Positions 11,136 to 22,800 of a stretch of 64,000 nt of DNA are shown here, piece after piece. The stretch is taken from contig JARYHS010008074.1 of assembly GCA_031002005.1 (NCBI GenBank), forward strand, positions 8,006,924 to 8,070,923, given 5' to 3'. The stretch comes from Vandiemenella viatica (lineage: Eukaryota > Arthropoda > Insecta > Orthoptera > Morabidae). The translations under genes were made by a program, and so were the position numbers. The notes under the pieces were generated by a model. The model searched no databases and was not told the origin of the DNA. It saw only the letters and a program-made list of their open reading frames with translations. Each line of letters starts with the position of its first letter. Within the stretch, counting starts at the first letter, position 1.

Positions 11136-12109
11136 AAACAATATCTTCATAGAATTTTTTGCTATTCAGTGAAAGATTATGTTGCCATACGAAAATGCAA
11201 TAAATGTTTTTCAAACTGTGGGGAGGAAATCCACCAGAAGGATCAGTGCAATAAAAGTTATCAACAATCACTACGTATACCATGCAACAGATGGGGTGAA
11301 AGCTGCAACAAGTAAGTTCAAAGAGCATCTTACCTACCAATTACTTCTACTACAAGCCATAAACAGGACTTATTATAAATAGTTTGATACAAGGAATATG
11401 TAGGGGAATGATATATACTCCCAACCGGCAAATGTAATTAGGAAAATAGTTGAAGTAATTGGGAAGCAGGCTACGAAAACGGAAAATAATAATAATAATA
11501 AAATCCCGTCAAGAAAGAAAAAAGAAAAAAAAATCAATTAGGACTGAGTACTTCAGAGAAAAAGGAAATATGAAAAATAACTATAAGAAACACGATGTTG
11601 GAATGCAGACTGACGACCTCCCAGTACAGATTAATGATATTTCTTTAAGTTCTGCCAGAACCCTTTTGTCAAGAGGGGTGGTATGGGATGGAATACGGAC
11701 AGACGAAACATGCTTGAACATGACCCTCAGGCTGTAACAAGACCAAAACTGGCGAAACATGGGATGAATTTTAGAAACATGGCAAACAAACACATTTCTT
11801 TAAATCCAAAACAACATATAGCGATTCTGAAACAAATTTAAAACTTGGTTGACAGAAGGAGCCATCCAGCCAGTAAATATATAACCTTCCACCAACTAGA
11901 GGCCATTGATTATATACAATTAAAATCCAAGAATTTACCCACGAAGACTTTTCAGCTTCTCGCTATCAATGCACAAGGTCTTCGAAAGAAGGAACAAAAC
12001 TTTTGATCCCGTTCAAACAAATATACAGTACGTATTTACTCGGGGGTGTACAGTTTTTGATTCAAAACTCCCGTGGCCACAGTGCAATTGTTCATCCATA
12101 AGTAATAAA

Positions 12110-12640
12110 ATGTGTTGTAAGCTACATATTGCTCAACTAAATGCCAGGAGAAGCAAGTTCGTATTGCATGAAGTGAGGAAGCGGTAAGGGGAACTTAAAT
12201 AGGATATCAAATGCGTCCAGGAGACATATTTGTACTTTGGGAAGATTCCTTAAATGCTGGTATCATCACAGATAATGTCAACAGGCAGAAACCCTATGAC
12301 AGCAATAGCAGTGCTATCCAGACAAGTAAATGTAAGTAAGATAGCACAATTCTGTGATGAGCATACCACATGTATGGTGCTTATTATTAACTGGGTTAGA
12401 GTAATTCTGGTCAACATGTATTTTCAATATAGTGATCCCATTGAACCACATATTGGGAAAATAGAAGAGGTGTGCACTGTCCTAGGAAACAGATCATTAG
12501 TACTATTGGCTGACACCAGTCTTAAATACGAACACTGGCATAGTAGTGTCATAGATACAAAAGGCCAGCTTTTAGTAGAAGCAGTTAATGAACTGAATCT
12601 ATTATCAAAACACAGTGTATCGGTCGGAATGAGACAGTTC
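12110..12640 (+). pseudogene. R1/I-like non-LTR endonuclease (degenerate)
   Basis: The translation contains KLHIAQLNARRSKFVLHEV (N-terminal block QLN..RS), IKCVQETYLYFGKIP (family VQEPY...GKI), VRVILVNMYFQYSD, and LVLLADTSLKYEHWHSSVID with GQLLVEAVNELNL, matching the D.N..H..W.S...D.RG..L block of the R1/I-clade endonuclease. In-frame stops lie after EVRKR, GELK and GKIP, and the frame shifts. The reading ends where a mariner-like transposase begins. A 92-residue lysine-rich frame upstream (11459-11737) could be remains of ORF1, but this is not shown. Confidence 0.65.
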
Positions 12641-13578
12641 CAAGCAGAAACACATTGTTAAGGTGGGTTCATGCGTTCAGAACAACAGGAACAGTAACAA
12701 AGAAAAAGCCACCCGGGCACGCAAGAACAGTGAGAATGCCCGATAACATCACCGTAGTGAGAACTACTTTAATCAGGAGTCCGAGTCGATATGCACGCAG
12801 ACATGCACGAGAGCTAAACATCAGCCGCAATCCTGTGAGGAAGATTTTAGGATTAGATTTGAAATTTCATCCCTACAAAATGCAGGTGGTGCAGCAACTC
12901 AAAGAGAGGGACTATGAACAAAGAGAAGACTTCCCAGTGCATATGCAAGTGTTGCTTAGTGATAATCCTAATGCTCATTCCATTTAAATGGCTCAGTAAC
13001 AAACAAAACTTTCGATATTGGGCGACTGAAAATCCATGTAACATTCATGAAGAACCTCTCCACTCTCCAAAGGTAACAGTTTGGTGTATGGTAGCCCGCT
13101 TTGGAATAATTGGGCCGTACTTTTTCGAGGAAAATGGTGTCACAGTGACAGTAAACTCTGAACGCTACTTTCGCATGTTGGAAACATTTCTCAAACCAGA
13201 ACTTCGGAAGTGAGGAATAAATAAGAAAAATGTTTACTTCCAACAGGGTGGGGCCACAGCGCATACTTCCCGCGCATCGATGCGAGTTGTGAAGATGATG
13301 TTCCCTGGCAAGCTAATTTCGCATTTGGTGTCGTGCCGTGACCGCCAAGGTAACCGGATTTGTCTCCCTGTGACTATTTCCTATGGGGATATTTGAAAGC
13401 TCATGTCTACGCTCACAAACCACGTACTTTATTAGAGCTGAAAGATGCAATTAAAGAAGAGGTGAATTTGATTGGAGAAGGTATGCTGACCCGAGTTTTT
13501 GATGATTTTGTACAGAGGATGGAAATCTGCATTCAAGTGGATGGGCAGCAAATGCATGACGTCATATTCAAGAAATGA
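12637..13578 (+). pseudogene. Tc1/mariner-superfamily transposase (degenerate)
   Basis: This transposase would cut and rejoin element ends by a DDE/D mechanism. Visible in order: SRNTLLRWVHAFRTTGTVTK (helix-turn-helix region), ARRHARELNISRNPVRKIL, LKFHPYKMQVVQQLKERDY, then in another frame NKQNFRYWATENP, HSPKVTVWCMVARFGIIGPY, YFQQGGATAHTSRASM and SPCDYFLWGYLKAHVYAHK. The second catalytic block normally reads QQDGA but here is QQGGA, so one catalytic aspartate is lost. The first (SDEAHFHL) is garbled and the third (PCDYFLWG) is intact. I could not find terminal inverted repeats, so element ends are undefined. The copy is inactive. Confidence 0.8.
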
Positions 13579-13987
13579 ACACAATGAACACAATTAATGT
13601 TTCATACAACATATGTATTATGAAATGGTATGTTTTCAACATTATATCTATTATCACCATTATATCATTATAGCAATCCGGTCCAGGCAGCATTTCAACG
13701 TAACCACTATATCCACTAATAATGCCACTACAAAATAAAATGATATGGACACACATTAATACATTAAATGCATTGGAACTCACGTAATAGAAATTATTTT
13801 CTATATCAGGATTCCTAATTAGTGACTGTTTGGGATTTTTGTTTTGTTTTGCAAAGATCCACTACGTTTTTCAAATAAAATGTTTGATTCTTATACACCA
13901 TTTGAAAGAAAAATTATAAAATTAATAATGAACTTGATCTAAAACTCTAAACCATTTTTTTAGTGAATTAGAATTAACACAAAATAC
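13579..13987. other. No gene recognised
   Basis: AT-rich stretch between a transposase relic and a SINE fragment; no protein block or repeat end recognised. Confidence 0.45.
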
Positions 13988-13989
13988 AT

Positions 13990-14170
13990 CACCACCATCC
14001 ATGTCATTCGAGATGGGAATTAATTGGTGGTGAAGAATGGCAAGGAATTAGGCTACAGCCTTTTGAAGGAACCATCTGGCATACACCCGAAATGATTTCA
14101 GGAAACTATGGAAAACAGAAATCTGGATATCCACAAGGGGACTTGAAACCATGTCCTGCTCAATGCCAAT
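13990..14170 (-). repeat. Diverged SINE fragment
   Basis: GGCAAGGAATTAGGCTACAG, CCTTTTGAAGGAACCATC and GGAAACTATGGAAAAC match the internal body of the minus-strand SINEs at 55208 and 58238. The B-box region is mutated (GGGGACTTGAAACC). The fragment ends close to the mariner at 14205. Confidence 0.6.
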
Positions 14171-14329
14171 TCTGGGGGTTGTTATTCACCCACCACGCTT
14201 TATATACGAGGGTGAATTGGTAAGTCCAAGACTTTGACAACAGTTGGTGCACGATTCACAGATTCTCACTGGAATCGTCATTTATTATTACAACATTTTT
14301 CAGAGTGTCTCACAAGGCATGTGGAGTGT

Positions 14330-16095
14330 TGCTTGGTGAAAATGGAGAAAGGGGAATTTTAAGTACTGGTAAAGCACTATTTATTGCGTGGGAAAATAAT
14401 TAAGGAAACGGAAGAAAAGCTGAGAAAGTATTATGGGGACTCTGCTCCATTGCATGGTGTCGTACACAAGTGGTTTAAAGAATTTTGTTGCAGCCGTTAG
14501 AGCACGAACGATACCAAGCACTCGGGTTGACCAGTTGAGGTCACAACTGAAGAAATGGTGAACACAATTTATGATATTGTGCTGGAAGATCGACGAGTGA
14601 AAATCTGCGACACAGGAGAGATTGTACATGTCTCAAGTGAAAGGGTTAATAGTATTTTGCGTGAACATTTGTGTATGAGAAAGCCCTCAGCAAGATGGGT
14701 GCTGCGACTGGTGACTGTTTACAACAAGCGGAACTGTGTGGCCATTTCACAAGTTTGTTTGAACATGTTCAAGTGTAATCCAAATGAGTTTTTGCAGTGT
14801 TATAGCACAATTGATGAAACACGAATCCACTACTTTCAACCAGAGATCAAACTACATTCCAAACAGTGAATTTCCCGTGACAAAAGTCCACCAAAGAAGG
14901 CAAAAACAGTTCAATCGGTAGGAAGAGTCATGGCGACAATTTTCTGGGATTCGGAAGGAATGATCTTCATCGATTATCTAGAAACGAGTAAAATGATCAA
15001 AGATTCATATTATGCCACATTACTGGATCGATTGTTGAAGAAACGATAATATTTGTTAAAGAAAAAGATTATGTTTCACCAGACAATATGCTTGCAAACA
15101 AGTAAGGAACTGCAATTGCTGAATTTGTAGAATTACACTATGAACTGCTACCCCATCCCCCTATTCTCCCAATTTGGCCACAAGCGACTTCTCTCTCTTC
15201 AGAAACCTGAAGAATTAGCTCAGTGGAAAGAAATTCACGTCCAATGAAAACATTGTGGCAGAAACAGACATGTTGTAACAGCCCTAATACCTGAATTTTG
15301 AATAGTATTGTACTGTATGAAATATTTGTAGTGAGCTAAAGTTTGCTTGAAAGTGATTTGATATGTATATTTTGTAATTTCTTGTAAATCAGTGTATATA
15401 GACTTTGTTTTATGTAAGAAAATTATTTAAAGTCCATTTAATATGTTTAAGAACCGAATGGTGCAAGAGAAATTCTTAAATGTTTGTAATTACATATAGT
15501 AATGTAAGTTACGATGTCTACAGGACAATTTTCTACAGTTTGAAAGGATTTCTGTAAATAATTTTGTATTTAAGAATCTATAATTACCATTTCTGATCAT
15601 TTTTTAATGTTGTTAATTAATTTTGTATTAATTCAGATTGTTTTTAATATGTTAGATTGTTTGAGTGATTGTTAATGATCGAGAAATATCGGGCGGATGC
15701 CTTTGAAGAATTCTCGTAATTTCGATAGAGATTATATAAACAGATCGCCTGGACAGAGAAATTCATTCAGTAAGTAAGTCAGTTTAGTTGACAGTATTCA
15801 GTGTTACAGAGAGTTTCAATCATTCAGTTGAGTTCACAGAGATTTTATTTGTGATGACTCAGAAGTGCATCTTTGGATTGTAACTATGCTTGTGAATATC
15901 GCTGACTTGTTGTTTTGATTCAAAATAAAACAGCTCTTCAAAAATAACCTGTTTGGTGGACTTTTTTAATTAATTAATCAGTAATTAAACCACCGAAGGA
16001 CCTTAATAATGTGTTTTACAAATTTAGAAAAATCTGTATTTTTTGGAATGAGTAATAGGAGAGAATAGGGCTAAATGTATTGAGAGGATAGTATG
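14330..16095 (+). pseudogene. Mariner transposase, interrupted
   Basis: Blocks: RRVKICDTGEIVHVSSERVN and LREHLCMRKPSARWVLRLVT (DNA-binding region), YSTIDETRIHYFQPE (first catalytic Asp in IDET), SPPKKAKTVQSVGRVMATIF, FIDYLETSKMIKDSYYATLL, a damaged FHQDN block near 15075 (one base missing so the frame shifts), ELHYELLPHPP and NIVAETDML near 15240-15275. After the insertion the C-terminus resumes as NLEKSVFFG and RAKCIER. The third catalytic block (family SPDLAPSDYFLF) is largely deleted near 15175. Inactive. Irritans/mauritiana-type mariner by inference. Confidence 0.8.
15273..16014 (+). mobile_element. LTR-like insertion (possible solo LTR)
   Basis: The segment interrupts mariner coding sequence. 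It starts TGTAACAGCCC, has a TATATAAAC box near 15732 and an AATAAAAC polyadenylation-like signal near 15926, the order expected of an LTR promoter and R region. No open frame of note. I could not fix an exact target duplication, so boundaries are good to roughly 10 bp and the solo-LTR reading is inference. Confidence 0.5.
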
Positions 16096-16199
16096 TTGAG
16101 AAACTTTTTTTTTTTTTTCCTTTTTCGTTTAAAAATCATGAACTTATCAATTCAGCCTCGTATATATGGCAGTAAATACAATCTGTTATTGATATATTT

Positions 16200-19100
16200 C
16201 ACATAGTACAGAATTCCACACCTCGATGTTTCTTAGAGTAAATACTTTTATTGAATCTTAACATAAATATCGTATGTCTGACAGAACATCATCTGAATTC
16301 TGAAATATGTCTCCTCTATTTTACTGGATATAGATTTGCTTCATGTTATTGCAGGTCAGAAATGAGAATGGGAGGTGCAGCAATATATCTTAGAGAAAAT
16401 ACTGAGACAATATCATTAGATGTAAGTAAATACTGTATAGAACAAGATTTTGAATGTTGTGCAATACAGTTTATAGGGCTCCCACAGCAGTAAATTTTGT
16501 AATAAACTTGAAGAGGTTCTAATAAATTTATCACGAACTAAAATGGAAATTATCCTCTGTGGAGACTTCAACATAATTTTTGTTGTAGAATGTAACCAGA
16601 CAGATTATCTTCTAGGAATGCTTAGATCATTCAATCTCTATCAAACTGTAGATTTCCCAACTAGAACACAAAAAGTTAGTAGTACCATAATTGATAACAT
16701 TTTTGTAGAGCACAATAAATTAGAAATATATGGAACAGTTCCAATGGAAAATGTTTTGTCAGAACATAATGCTCAAATAATTACTTTAGATGTTGTGGGA
16801 AATGAAAATAACAAAAAGAAAGGATTTGTCAAAGTTATGCAATTAAAGAGCAATTCAATAAAAACATTAAATGATGAACTTCGCAATGAGGACTGGAGCA
16901 CTGTTTATAAATTAAAAGGGGTAAACAATAAATTCAATTACTTTCACCAAAGGTTTTTGGAAATTTACGAAAGGTGTCTTCCTACAAAACTAGCTCCATC
17001 TGGTCAAAAACGACTAAACAAAAATTGAGTTACAGTTGGTATTAAAACATCTTGCAGACAAAAAAGGGAATTGTATGTAAAAGTTAGGAATACTGATAAT
17101 ATGCTTCTCAGACAACATTACAAAACTTACTGTAGAATTTTAACCAAAGTAATAAAAGAAGCTAAATGTTTGGCCATAAATGATGAGATTAGTACTTCAG
17201 ATAATAAGATAAAAAGTGTTTGGAACATTATTAAAAGAGAAAAAACTGTATCATCCCTTGAACATAAACCTATATCTATAAGCATTAATGATAAACTTGT
17301 AAATGACACCTCTTATGTAAGAAGTACTTTCAATAACTACTTTTTAACAGTTGCTGAAAAAATAAAAGGAAAATATATTGGGAATATGGATGCTATAGCA
17401 ATACTTAAATCCTTGTCACCAAAAACAGCACCTATGTCTCTATTTCCCACCAGTCAAAATGAAATTGAAAAACTTAATAAATCCCTCAAAAATAAAAAGG
17501 CATTTAGTTATGATGAGGTTTCAAACCATGTAGTGAAACAATGTAACACCAGCATTAGTAGAGTTATTAGTCATATTTGTAATAGTTCTTTTGAAGAAGG
17601 TATCTTCCCTGACTCACTCAAGAAGTCAATAATCAAACCGCTTTATAAAAAGGGTGACACCTCAAAGATTGAGAATTACAGACCAATATCACTTCTACCA
17701 GCATTTTCAAAAATCTTTGAAAAAGCAGTGTACAGAAGGGTGTATGCACATTTACGAAAGAATGACGTACTCAGTGAAGTACAGTTTGGTTTTAGACAAG
17801 GCATTTCAACAGATTCAGTAATTTTTGCTTTTGTAAACAACACACTGGAATCAATGCATAAAAAACTAAATTCCCTAGGTATATTCTGTGATCTTGCTAA
17901 GGCTTTTGACTGTGTTGATCATGAGATTCTACTAGGTAAGTTAAACCACTATGGAGTTAGTGGTAAGCCAGGACTTTGGTTTAAATCATACCTGGAAAAT
18001 AGAAAGCAATGTGTATCACTGAAAGATGCTAATACAGGAGATGTTATAAACTCGGAATGGGGAATAGTTAAATGTGGTGTGCCTCAGGGTTCAATTCTTG
18101 GCCCTCTGCTGTTCTTAATCTATATAAATGATTTCCCACATATACTAGGTGATAATGAATACGTGGTGCTCTTTTGCAGATGATACTAGCGTATTGTTGA
18201 AAGATCCATCAGCACAAAAGCTCGAAAACACAGCAAATGATGCTATAAAGAAAATTAACAGGTGGTTTAATGCCAACAAACTAATACTTAATGTAGAAAA
18301 GACAAAGTTACTTCAGTTTGTTACAAAAAATAAAACAAAGGACAGCTATAATGTGATATCAGAAGGAAAATCAAACAGTGAAAGCAGTTTCACAAAATTC
18401 CTGGGTGTGTATATATAGATAACAAATTGAACAGGAAACAACATATTCAACAACTTCTTAAAAAACAGAATGCTGCAACATTTTCACTGAGGGTATTATC
18501 TAGAACAGCTAATATAGAAACCAGAAAGTTAGTATATTTTGCATATTTTCATTCCCTGCTCACGCATGGCATCTCATTCTGGGGAAACTCGTCACAAGCA
18601 CAGAGGGTATTTAAATTGCAAAAGCGTGCTATAAGAACTATTTGTGGAGCAAGCCCACAGACGTCGTGCAGAAATCTATTTAAAAACCTGGGTGTACTAA
18701 AAATGCCAGCACAGTATGTATACTCCGTACTATCATTTGCAGTGGAAAATGCTGAACACTTCTGTCTTAATGCTAACATACATAGCCATAATACTAGGAA
18801 TAAATATAATGTTCACAAGGATTACAAATCACTTTCAATTGTACAGAAAGGGTTAACATATACTGGAGCTTCCTTATTCAATGTCTTACCAACAGAAATT
18901 AAATGTTATCTACAAAAACCCAACTACTTTAACTCCAAACTGAAAGAGTTTCTGCTTCAGAACCCATTTTACTCTGTGAAAGAATTCTCTTCTTGGAATT
19001 TGGTAACTAAGAATGACTGATAAATAGTATATATGGTGTATGGAAGGGGAAGGTGACAAAGTTGTCCACAATTACTAAAATGATATAAGGTTTTTTTTTT

Positions 19101-19603
19101 CTTTCTGTTGAAACCTTTGACAAATGAAGTAATTACACTGTTTACAAAATTTCACTCATATATAGTAACTAACATGGGATAGCATGCACTCAAAACGGCT
19201 GTGAAAAATTGACAGCTTATGAGTTGTTGGTAATATAATTGATATTGTTAATAGGTGTGTGTACTGTTTCACATAAATAGCAACTAACATGATATAATAT
19301 GTAGTCGCAAATTATAGTGAAACTTATGACGGTAACTGGTTGGTAAGAAAATAACTGGTTATTAGATGCTGGTAACAAGTGTATACACTGTTCCACATAA
19401 TAAGTATTAATTATCTCGGGATTGTATGTGTAGATTACAGGAGATATTGGTTATAGTAATGGGTTGTAGCTAACTTGTAATATATAATAATTTATCAATT
19501 ATATAGTAATATTGACATTAAAAATAACTGTATGTACTGTTCCACATCACAGAGATTATTCTCACATGGGATCAAAGTGACCATATCTATCTATCTATCT
19601 AAT
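16200..19603 (+). mobile_element. Non-LTR retrotransposon, nearly complete ORF2 with tandemly repeated 3' UTR
   Basis: Endonuclease, reverse transcriptase and C-terminal region lie in order, followed by a 3' UTR of about 560 bp and a 3' tail of TATC units at 19586-19603. The UTR contains diverged repeats of about 120-145 bp (ACTGTTTCACATAA near 19263, CACTGTTCCACATAA near 19386, TACTGTTCCACATCA near 19533, related start near 19135). A simple-repeat tail is typical of CR1/L2/Jockey-group elements. The 5' end is not defined and no ORF1 is visible. Confidence 0.75.
16251..19020 (+). pseudogene. Endonuclease-reverse transcriptase (ORF2) with few disruptions
   Basis: Endonuclease: NIVCLTEHHLNSE, then EIILCGDFNI (16543) and DNIFVEHNKLEIYGTVPM with LSEHNAQI, the SDH equivalent reading SEHN. 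Reverse transcriptase (17071 on): SLKNKKAFSYDEVSNHVVK, IKPLYKKGDTSKIENYRPIS, LSEVQFGFRQGISTDSVIFA, FCDLAKAFDCVDHEILLGKL, KCGVPQGSILGPLLFLIYIN and CSFADDTSVLLKD with the catalytic ADD intact. C-terminal region from 18427: SLLTHGISFWGNSS and LQKRAIRTICGA. Disruptions: a frameshift near 16492, TGA at 17026 where the family usually has Trp, a frame change beside FADD near 18165 and a 2-base TA insertion near 18413. Only about four lesions in 2.8 kb suggest a relatively young copy. Confidence 0.85.
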
Positions 19604-19995
19604 ACCTTGTTTCTCCTTAGTAGCTGTCCTGGCATTGGTTTTGAAATAATTAAAAGATTTTTTCTTTAAAAAATATCAATTATTGAAAGTAGAAAAACGT
19701 GAATAGGAAAACCTTTGAAATGGTGAATAGATGAAGCCAGAACAGGCCAAGGGCCCAATAACTGTGGATTTATTCAAAGAAAAATGAACTAAATACTAAA
19801 ATTCTATAATTTGAGTTCGAAATGTAAATGTTACCAAACAGAACTCTTTGAAGACATACAAATATTGTGGATACATTCATATTATTTTAATTTTAAGATG
19901 AAGATTTGTTCCTTTCAGATACTTTGTTTCACATTACATTTTTAGGATCATCTTTATATTTTAAATGCCTTAATTATATTATACAGTTTTAAAAA
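19604..19995. other. No gene recognised
   Basis: AT-rich sequence between a retrotransposon 3' tail and a candidate host exon; nothing further identified. Confidence 0.45.
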
Positions 19996-20237
19996 TCAGT
20001 CTCCAGGAAAGTCAGAATAGAACTCAAATACTTGATAGTAATGGCATGCATTTCCTACCTGCTCAAAGAAAGTGAGTGCCTGGTTCCTGAGTTTCCCCAG
20101 AGCTCTTCCATCATTTAACCCCTGTGTAATAAGAGAAGAGGCAAACTCCAGTACAGTGTGCAAGGCTAAGCAGGGTTCCCACTTCTCAGTGATACCAAAC
20201 AAAAGGCCTGCATAGCCCTGTCGCCTAGCTGTCACCA
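19996..20237 (-). CDS. Candidate terminal exon of an unidentified host gene
   Basis: On the minus strand a polypyrimidine-poor but valid acceptor (TATATTGCAG) is followed by 80 codons without stop, then TGA. The peptide contains RRQGYAGLLFGITEKWEPC, GLNDGRALGKLRNQALTFFE and CHYYQVFEFYSDFPGD. It does not match any transposon protein I know and composition is protein-like, unlike the surrounding repeats. Helical content suggests an alpha-helical or HEAT-like C-terminus, which is speculation. I cannot name the gene. It could be the 3' end of the gene whose exon lies at 41911-42040, but the two exons are not in compatible phase, so at least one further exon would be needed. Confidence 0.5.
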
Positions 20238-21257
20238 CCTGCAATATACATGACACACAGTTTGAGTTTCACAAACTTTCTATTACTACACAACCCTTAG
20301 GAGAAATAAGTAACCTCAGCATGTAGTCTTGTGTCATCATGTTTCTGATAGCTGGCAATAAACAGTTTCAAATTAAATTACAAATTTCTATGTTATATTA
20401 TAAAAATTTATTAACATGAAAATACGTTCTTTTTTTTTTTGTATGGGAAGGAAAGCAAAATAAACCCAACTCTACAAATGTTTTGAAGAAAAAAGGGCTG
20501 CATTGACACAAAAAATTAGGCTGTGCCCTCATCTCTGCATCTTTCTTCACTTGGTCCATCCATCTTTCCCTAGGTCTTCCCACTGGTCTCCTTCCCTTCC
20601 CTTCCCGCTGTTCAGCAGTGCTACTTTCTTCATCCTCCCCTCCTCCATCCTCATAACATGTCCTAACCACTGCAGTCTCTTCCTTGATAGCAATTTTTCT
20701 AATGCTTCCACTTGTAGTCTCTCCCTGATGTTTTCATTTGTGATTTTGTCTTTCCACATGACATTCTCTATCCCATTTAGAAACCTGATCTCTGCCACCC
20801 GCAATCTGCTAATATCAGAACCATGTCAGTATGGGCTGGTAATATATTTTATAGAGAAGAATTTTGGCATCCTTCCTTATGTTCTATCTCCAGATTATAT
20901 CCTTTATCTGATGATACAATTGTCCACTCTTCCTTACTCTCTGACCTATTTCTTCCACCATCTTTCCATTGATAGTAATTTTGCTTTCAGATACACAAAT
21001 GATTCTACTCATTCCAATTTCTTGCCATCCAGTAATGCATCCTTTGAAGTGTTTTTTGTCATCTTCATTATTTTGGTCTTTTTCCGCACTAATCCCCAGG
21101 CCATGTTTACCCATTGCAGCCCACCATTTACGTAATTCTCTTTCCAGATCCTGCTCTATCTCCTCCAGTATTATGATGTCATGAACATATACTATTACCT
21201 TCACCTCTGTTGGATCTCTGTGTCCTTGGACTTCCGCTATTATTACATTTAATACTA

Positions 21258-22474
21258 GAGGGTGGGCGGAAGGTAACACCCTATTTTGAATTTAGAATAG
21301 CTATTGATATAATGTGCAGCTTGCAATGAAAGTTACCTTGTTTTGTAGATGGTAGTGCGGCAGTATGTCTATTATTATTATTATTTTCCAGAGAGATGTC
21401 ACAGCGATTAAGTATTCAGGAGAAAGCAAAAATTGCAGCAAGTTGGTGTGACAACCTGTAACGCAGGATCAAAGGTGGTGGAGAGGTGAAGATGGGAAAC
21501 ATGCTGTTTTTGATACAAAGACAATTAAAAAGTGCCATAGGAAGTGGACACAAAGAGATTAGGTCGGCCTTGGTGTCAGAGGAAAAGGTAATCACGGTGA
21601 GGGAGATGTTCCAGTGAAGCCCTAGACAAGCTGCCAGAGAGAGTGGTACGACACGTTATTCTGTGCATGAAATTCTCCACTAACAGTTACATTGCAGACC
21701 ATCGAAGCCTCATTATGTACAAATGGTATATCCTGACGATTGTGATAGACGTCTTGAATTTTGTGAAGTGATGCTTGCAAGGTATGACAATGATCCACAA
21801 CTGTTTCAAAAAATTCTGTGGAGTGAAGAAGCTGTGTTTCATGTTGGGGGGGGGGGGGTTGTTAATTGTCATAACACCCATTATTGGGCAGGAAATGATC
21901 CCAGGGAGACTGTTGAAAAAATGCAGGGGAAGCCGAAAGTGACAGTGTGGTGCGGATTAACTTCTTCTCACAATATTTGCCCATATCTATTGAGACACAA
22001 TATGAACGCTGAACGATACCTGGAAATGCTACCAACTACAATTTCTGAATGGGACGAGTTACAGAACATGTCATTTATGCAAGATGGACGTGCAGTGGCT
22101 TGATGAGCGATTGACTGGACGATGGATACGCTGCCGAGGCTCCACAGAATGGCCTGACCTCACCCCATGCGATGACTTTTTATTGGGGTGGGCTAAGGAA
22201 GAAGTGTAACACAGCAAACCTCAAACTCTTGGTTACCTTGAGAACAAAATCCATGAGGTCATATGTGGTGTTCCTGTTGTGAGGAAGGCTGTAGCAAATG
22301 TACCTGTTCGTTTAAGACAATGTATACAAAATACTGGGGTACACATTGAATTGTAACTTTTGTAAATATCATGCCACACAATAAACTAAATGTCTACAAA
22401 AAATTGCCTTCAGACTTACATTCGTTGAGGAGAAAAACATTATTCCAGTAGCGAGTTACTTTCCACCCACCCTG
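21258..22474 (+). mobile_element. Tc1/mariner-like DNA transposon, complete ends
   Basis: Termini are GAGGGTGGGCGGAAGGTAAC and, inverted, CAGGGTGGGTGGAAAGTAAC. They are flanked by TA at 21256-21257 and 22475-22476. Length 1217 bp. Removing it and one TA rejoins the minus-strand reverse transcriptase reading, which supports a simple TA insertion. Confidence 0.85.
21396..22356 (+). pseudogene. Tc1/mariner-like transposase
   Basis: The ATG at 21396 starts SQRLSIQEKAKIAASWCDNL, followed by a stop and shifted frames. SLVSEEKVITVREMF-like and SGTTRYSVHEILH blocks form the N-terminal region. The longest clean part (21723-22103) has LFQKILWSEEAVFHVGG, NTHYWAGNDPRET, KPKVTVWCGLTS, NMNAERYLEMLP and MSFMQDG. 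The first catalytic block normally has SDE and here reads SEE; the second (QDG) is kept; the third appears as TPCDDFLLGW in another frame near 22165. A G9-10 run at 21847 and a frameshift after QDGRAVA add disruptions. Ends at TAA 22354-22356. Confidence 0.8.
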
Positions 22475-22800
22475 TACATTAAACAGGACAGATGAGAATA
22501 CACTTCCTTGTCTGACTCCTCTTCCCATGTGAAACCATTCTGAATGTTTACTGTCAATGCGCACGCAATTCTCACAACTTAGCCATATGCTTTCCCTCAG
22601 TACTTTGTTATAGGCCTTTTTCTTAGGTCAATGAAAGCTACTGCCTTGGTAAGCCGATTTCAGACTGGGACACGGTTCCAGGGAGTACTCTGATGGCTCA
22701 GAGTGTAGTGAGAGCTAGCATGGGCAGCAACAGGTGGTATAGATTTTGGGAGTTAGCCCTTTGTGTGGTATTGTTAATTCTGCTGTATGACTGGTTCATG

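Larger units (their letters stand above)
14205..16162 (+). mobile_element. Mariner element with a nested LTR-like insertion
   Basis: The left terminus reads TACGAGGGTGAATTGGTAAG and the right terminus is its near inverse, CTTATCAATTCAGCCTCGTA, two differences in 20. Each is flanked by TA, the target of mariners (TA at 14203-14204 and 16163-16164; the local TATATA makes the exact base ambiguous). The transposase runs inward from the left. About 745 bp of foreign sequence (15273-16014) divides the C-terminal coding part. Confidence 0.8.
20500..22640 (-). pseudogene. Non-LTR reverse transcriptase relic, split by a mariner
   Basis: Right of the mariner (22475-22640) the minus strand reads TKAVAFIDLRK and remnants of the fingers/palm. 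Left of it (21257-20500) are VIVYVHDIIILEE in the position of the catalytic FADD box, LGISAEKDQ, GQRVRKSGQLYHQIKDIIWR, RVAEIRFLNGIENVMWKDKI, LQWLGHVMRMEEGRMKKVAL and GRRPVGRPRERWMDQVKKD at the C-terminus. The catalytic box is degraded (VHD), and stops and frame changes are present. The same class of endonuclease is seen at 170-720. The plus-strand open frame of 210 residues over the left half is a shadow of this gene. Confidence 0.75.

Noticed and set aside
12008..12060. Start of a separate small gene at 11969-12187
   Set aside because: The frame overlaps the R1-like endonuclease N-terminal block, which explains its sequence better.
20503..21135. 210-codon plus-strand open frame
   Set aside because: It is antisense to a recognisable reverse transcriptase C-terminal region on the minus strand.
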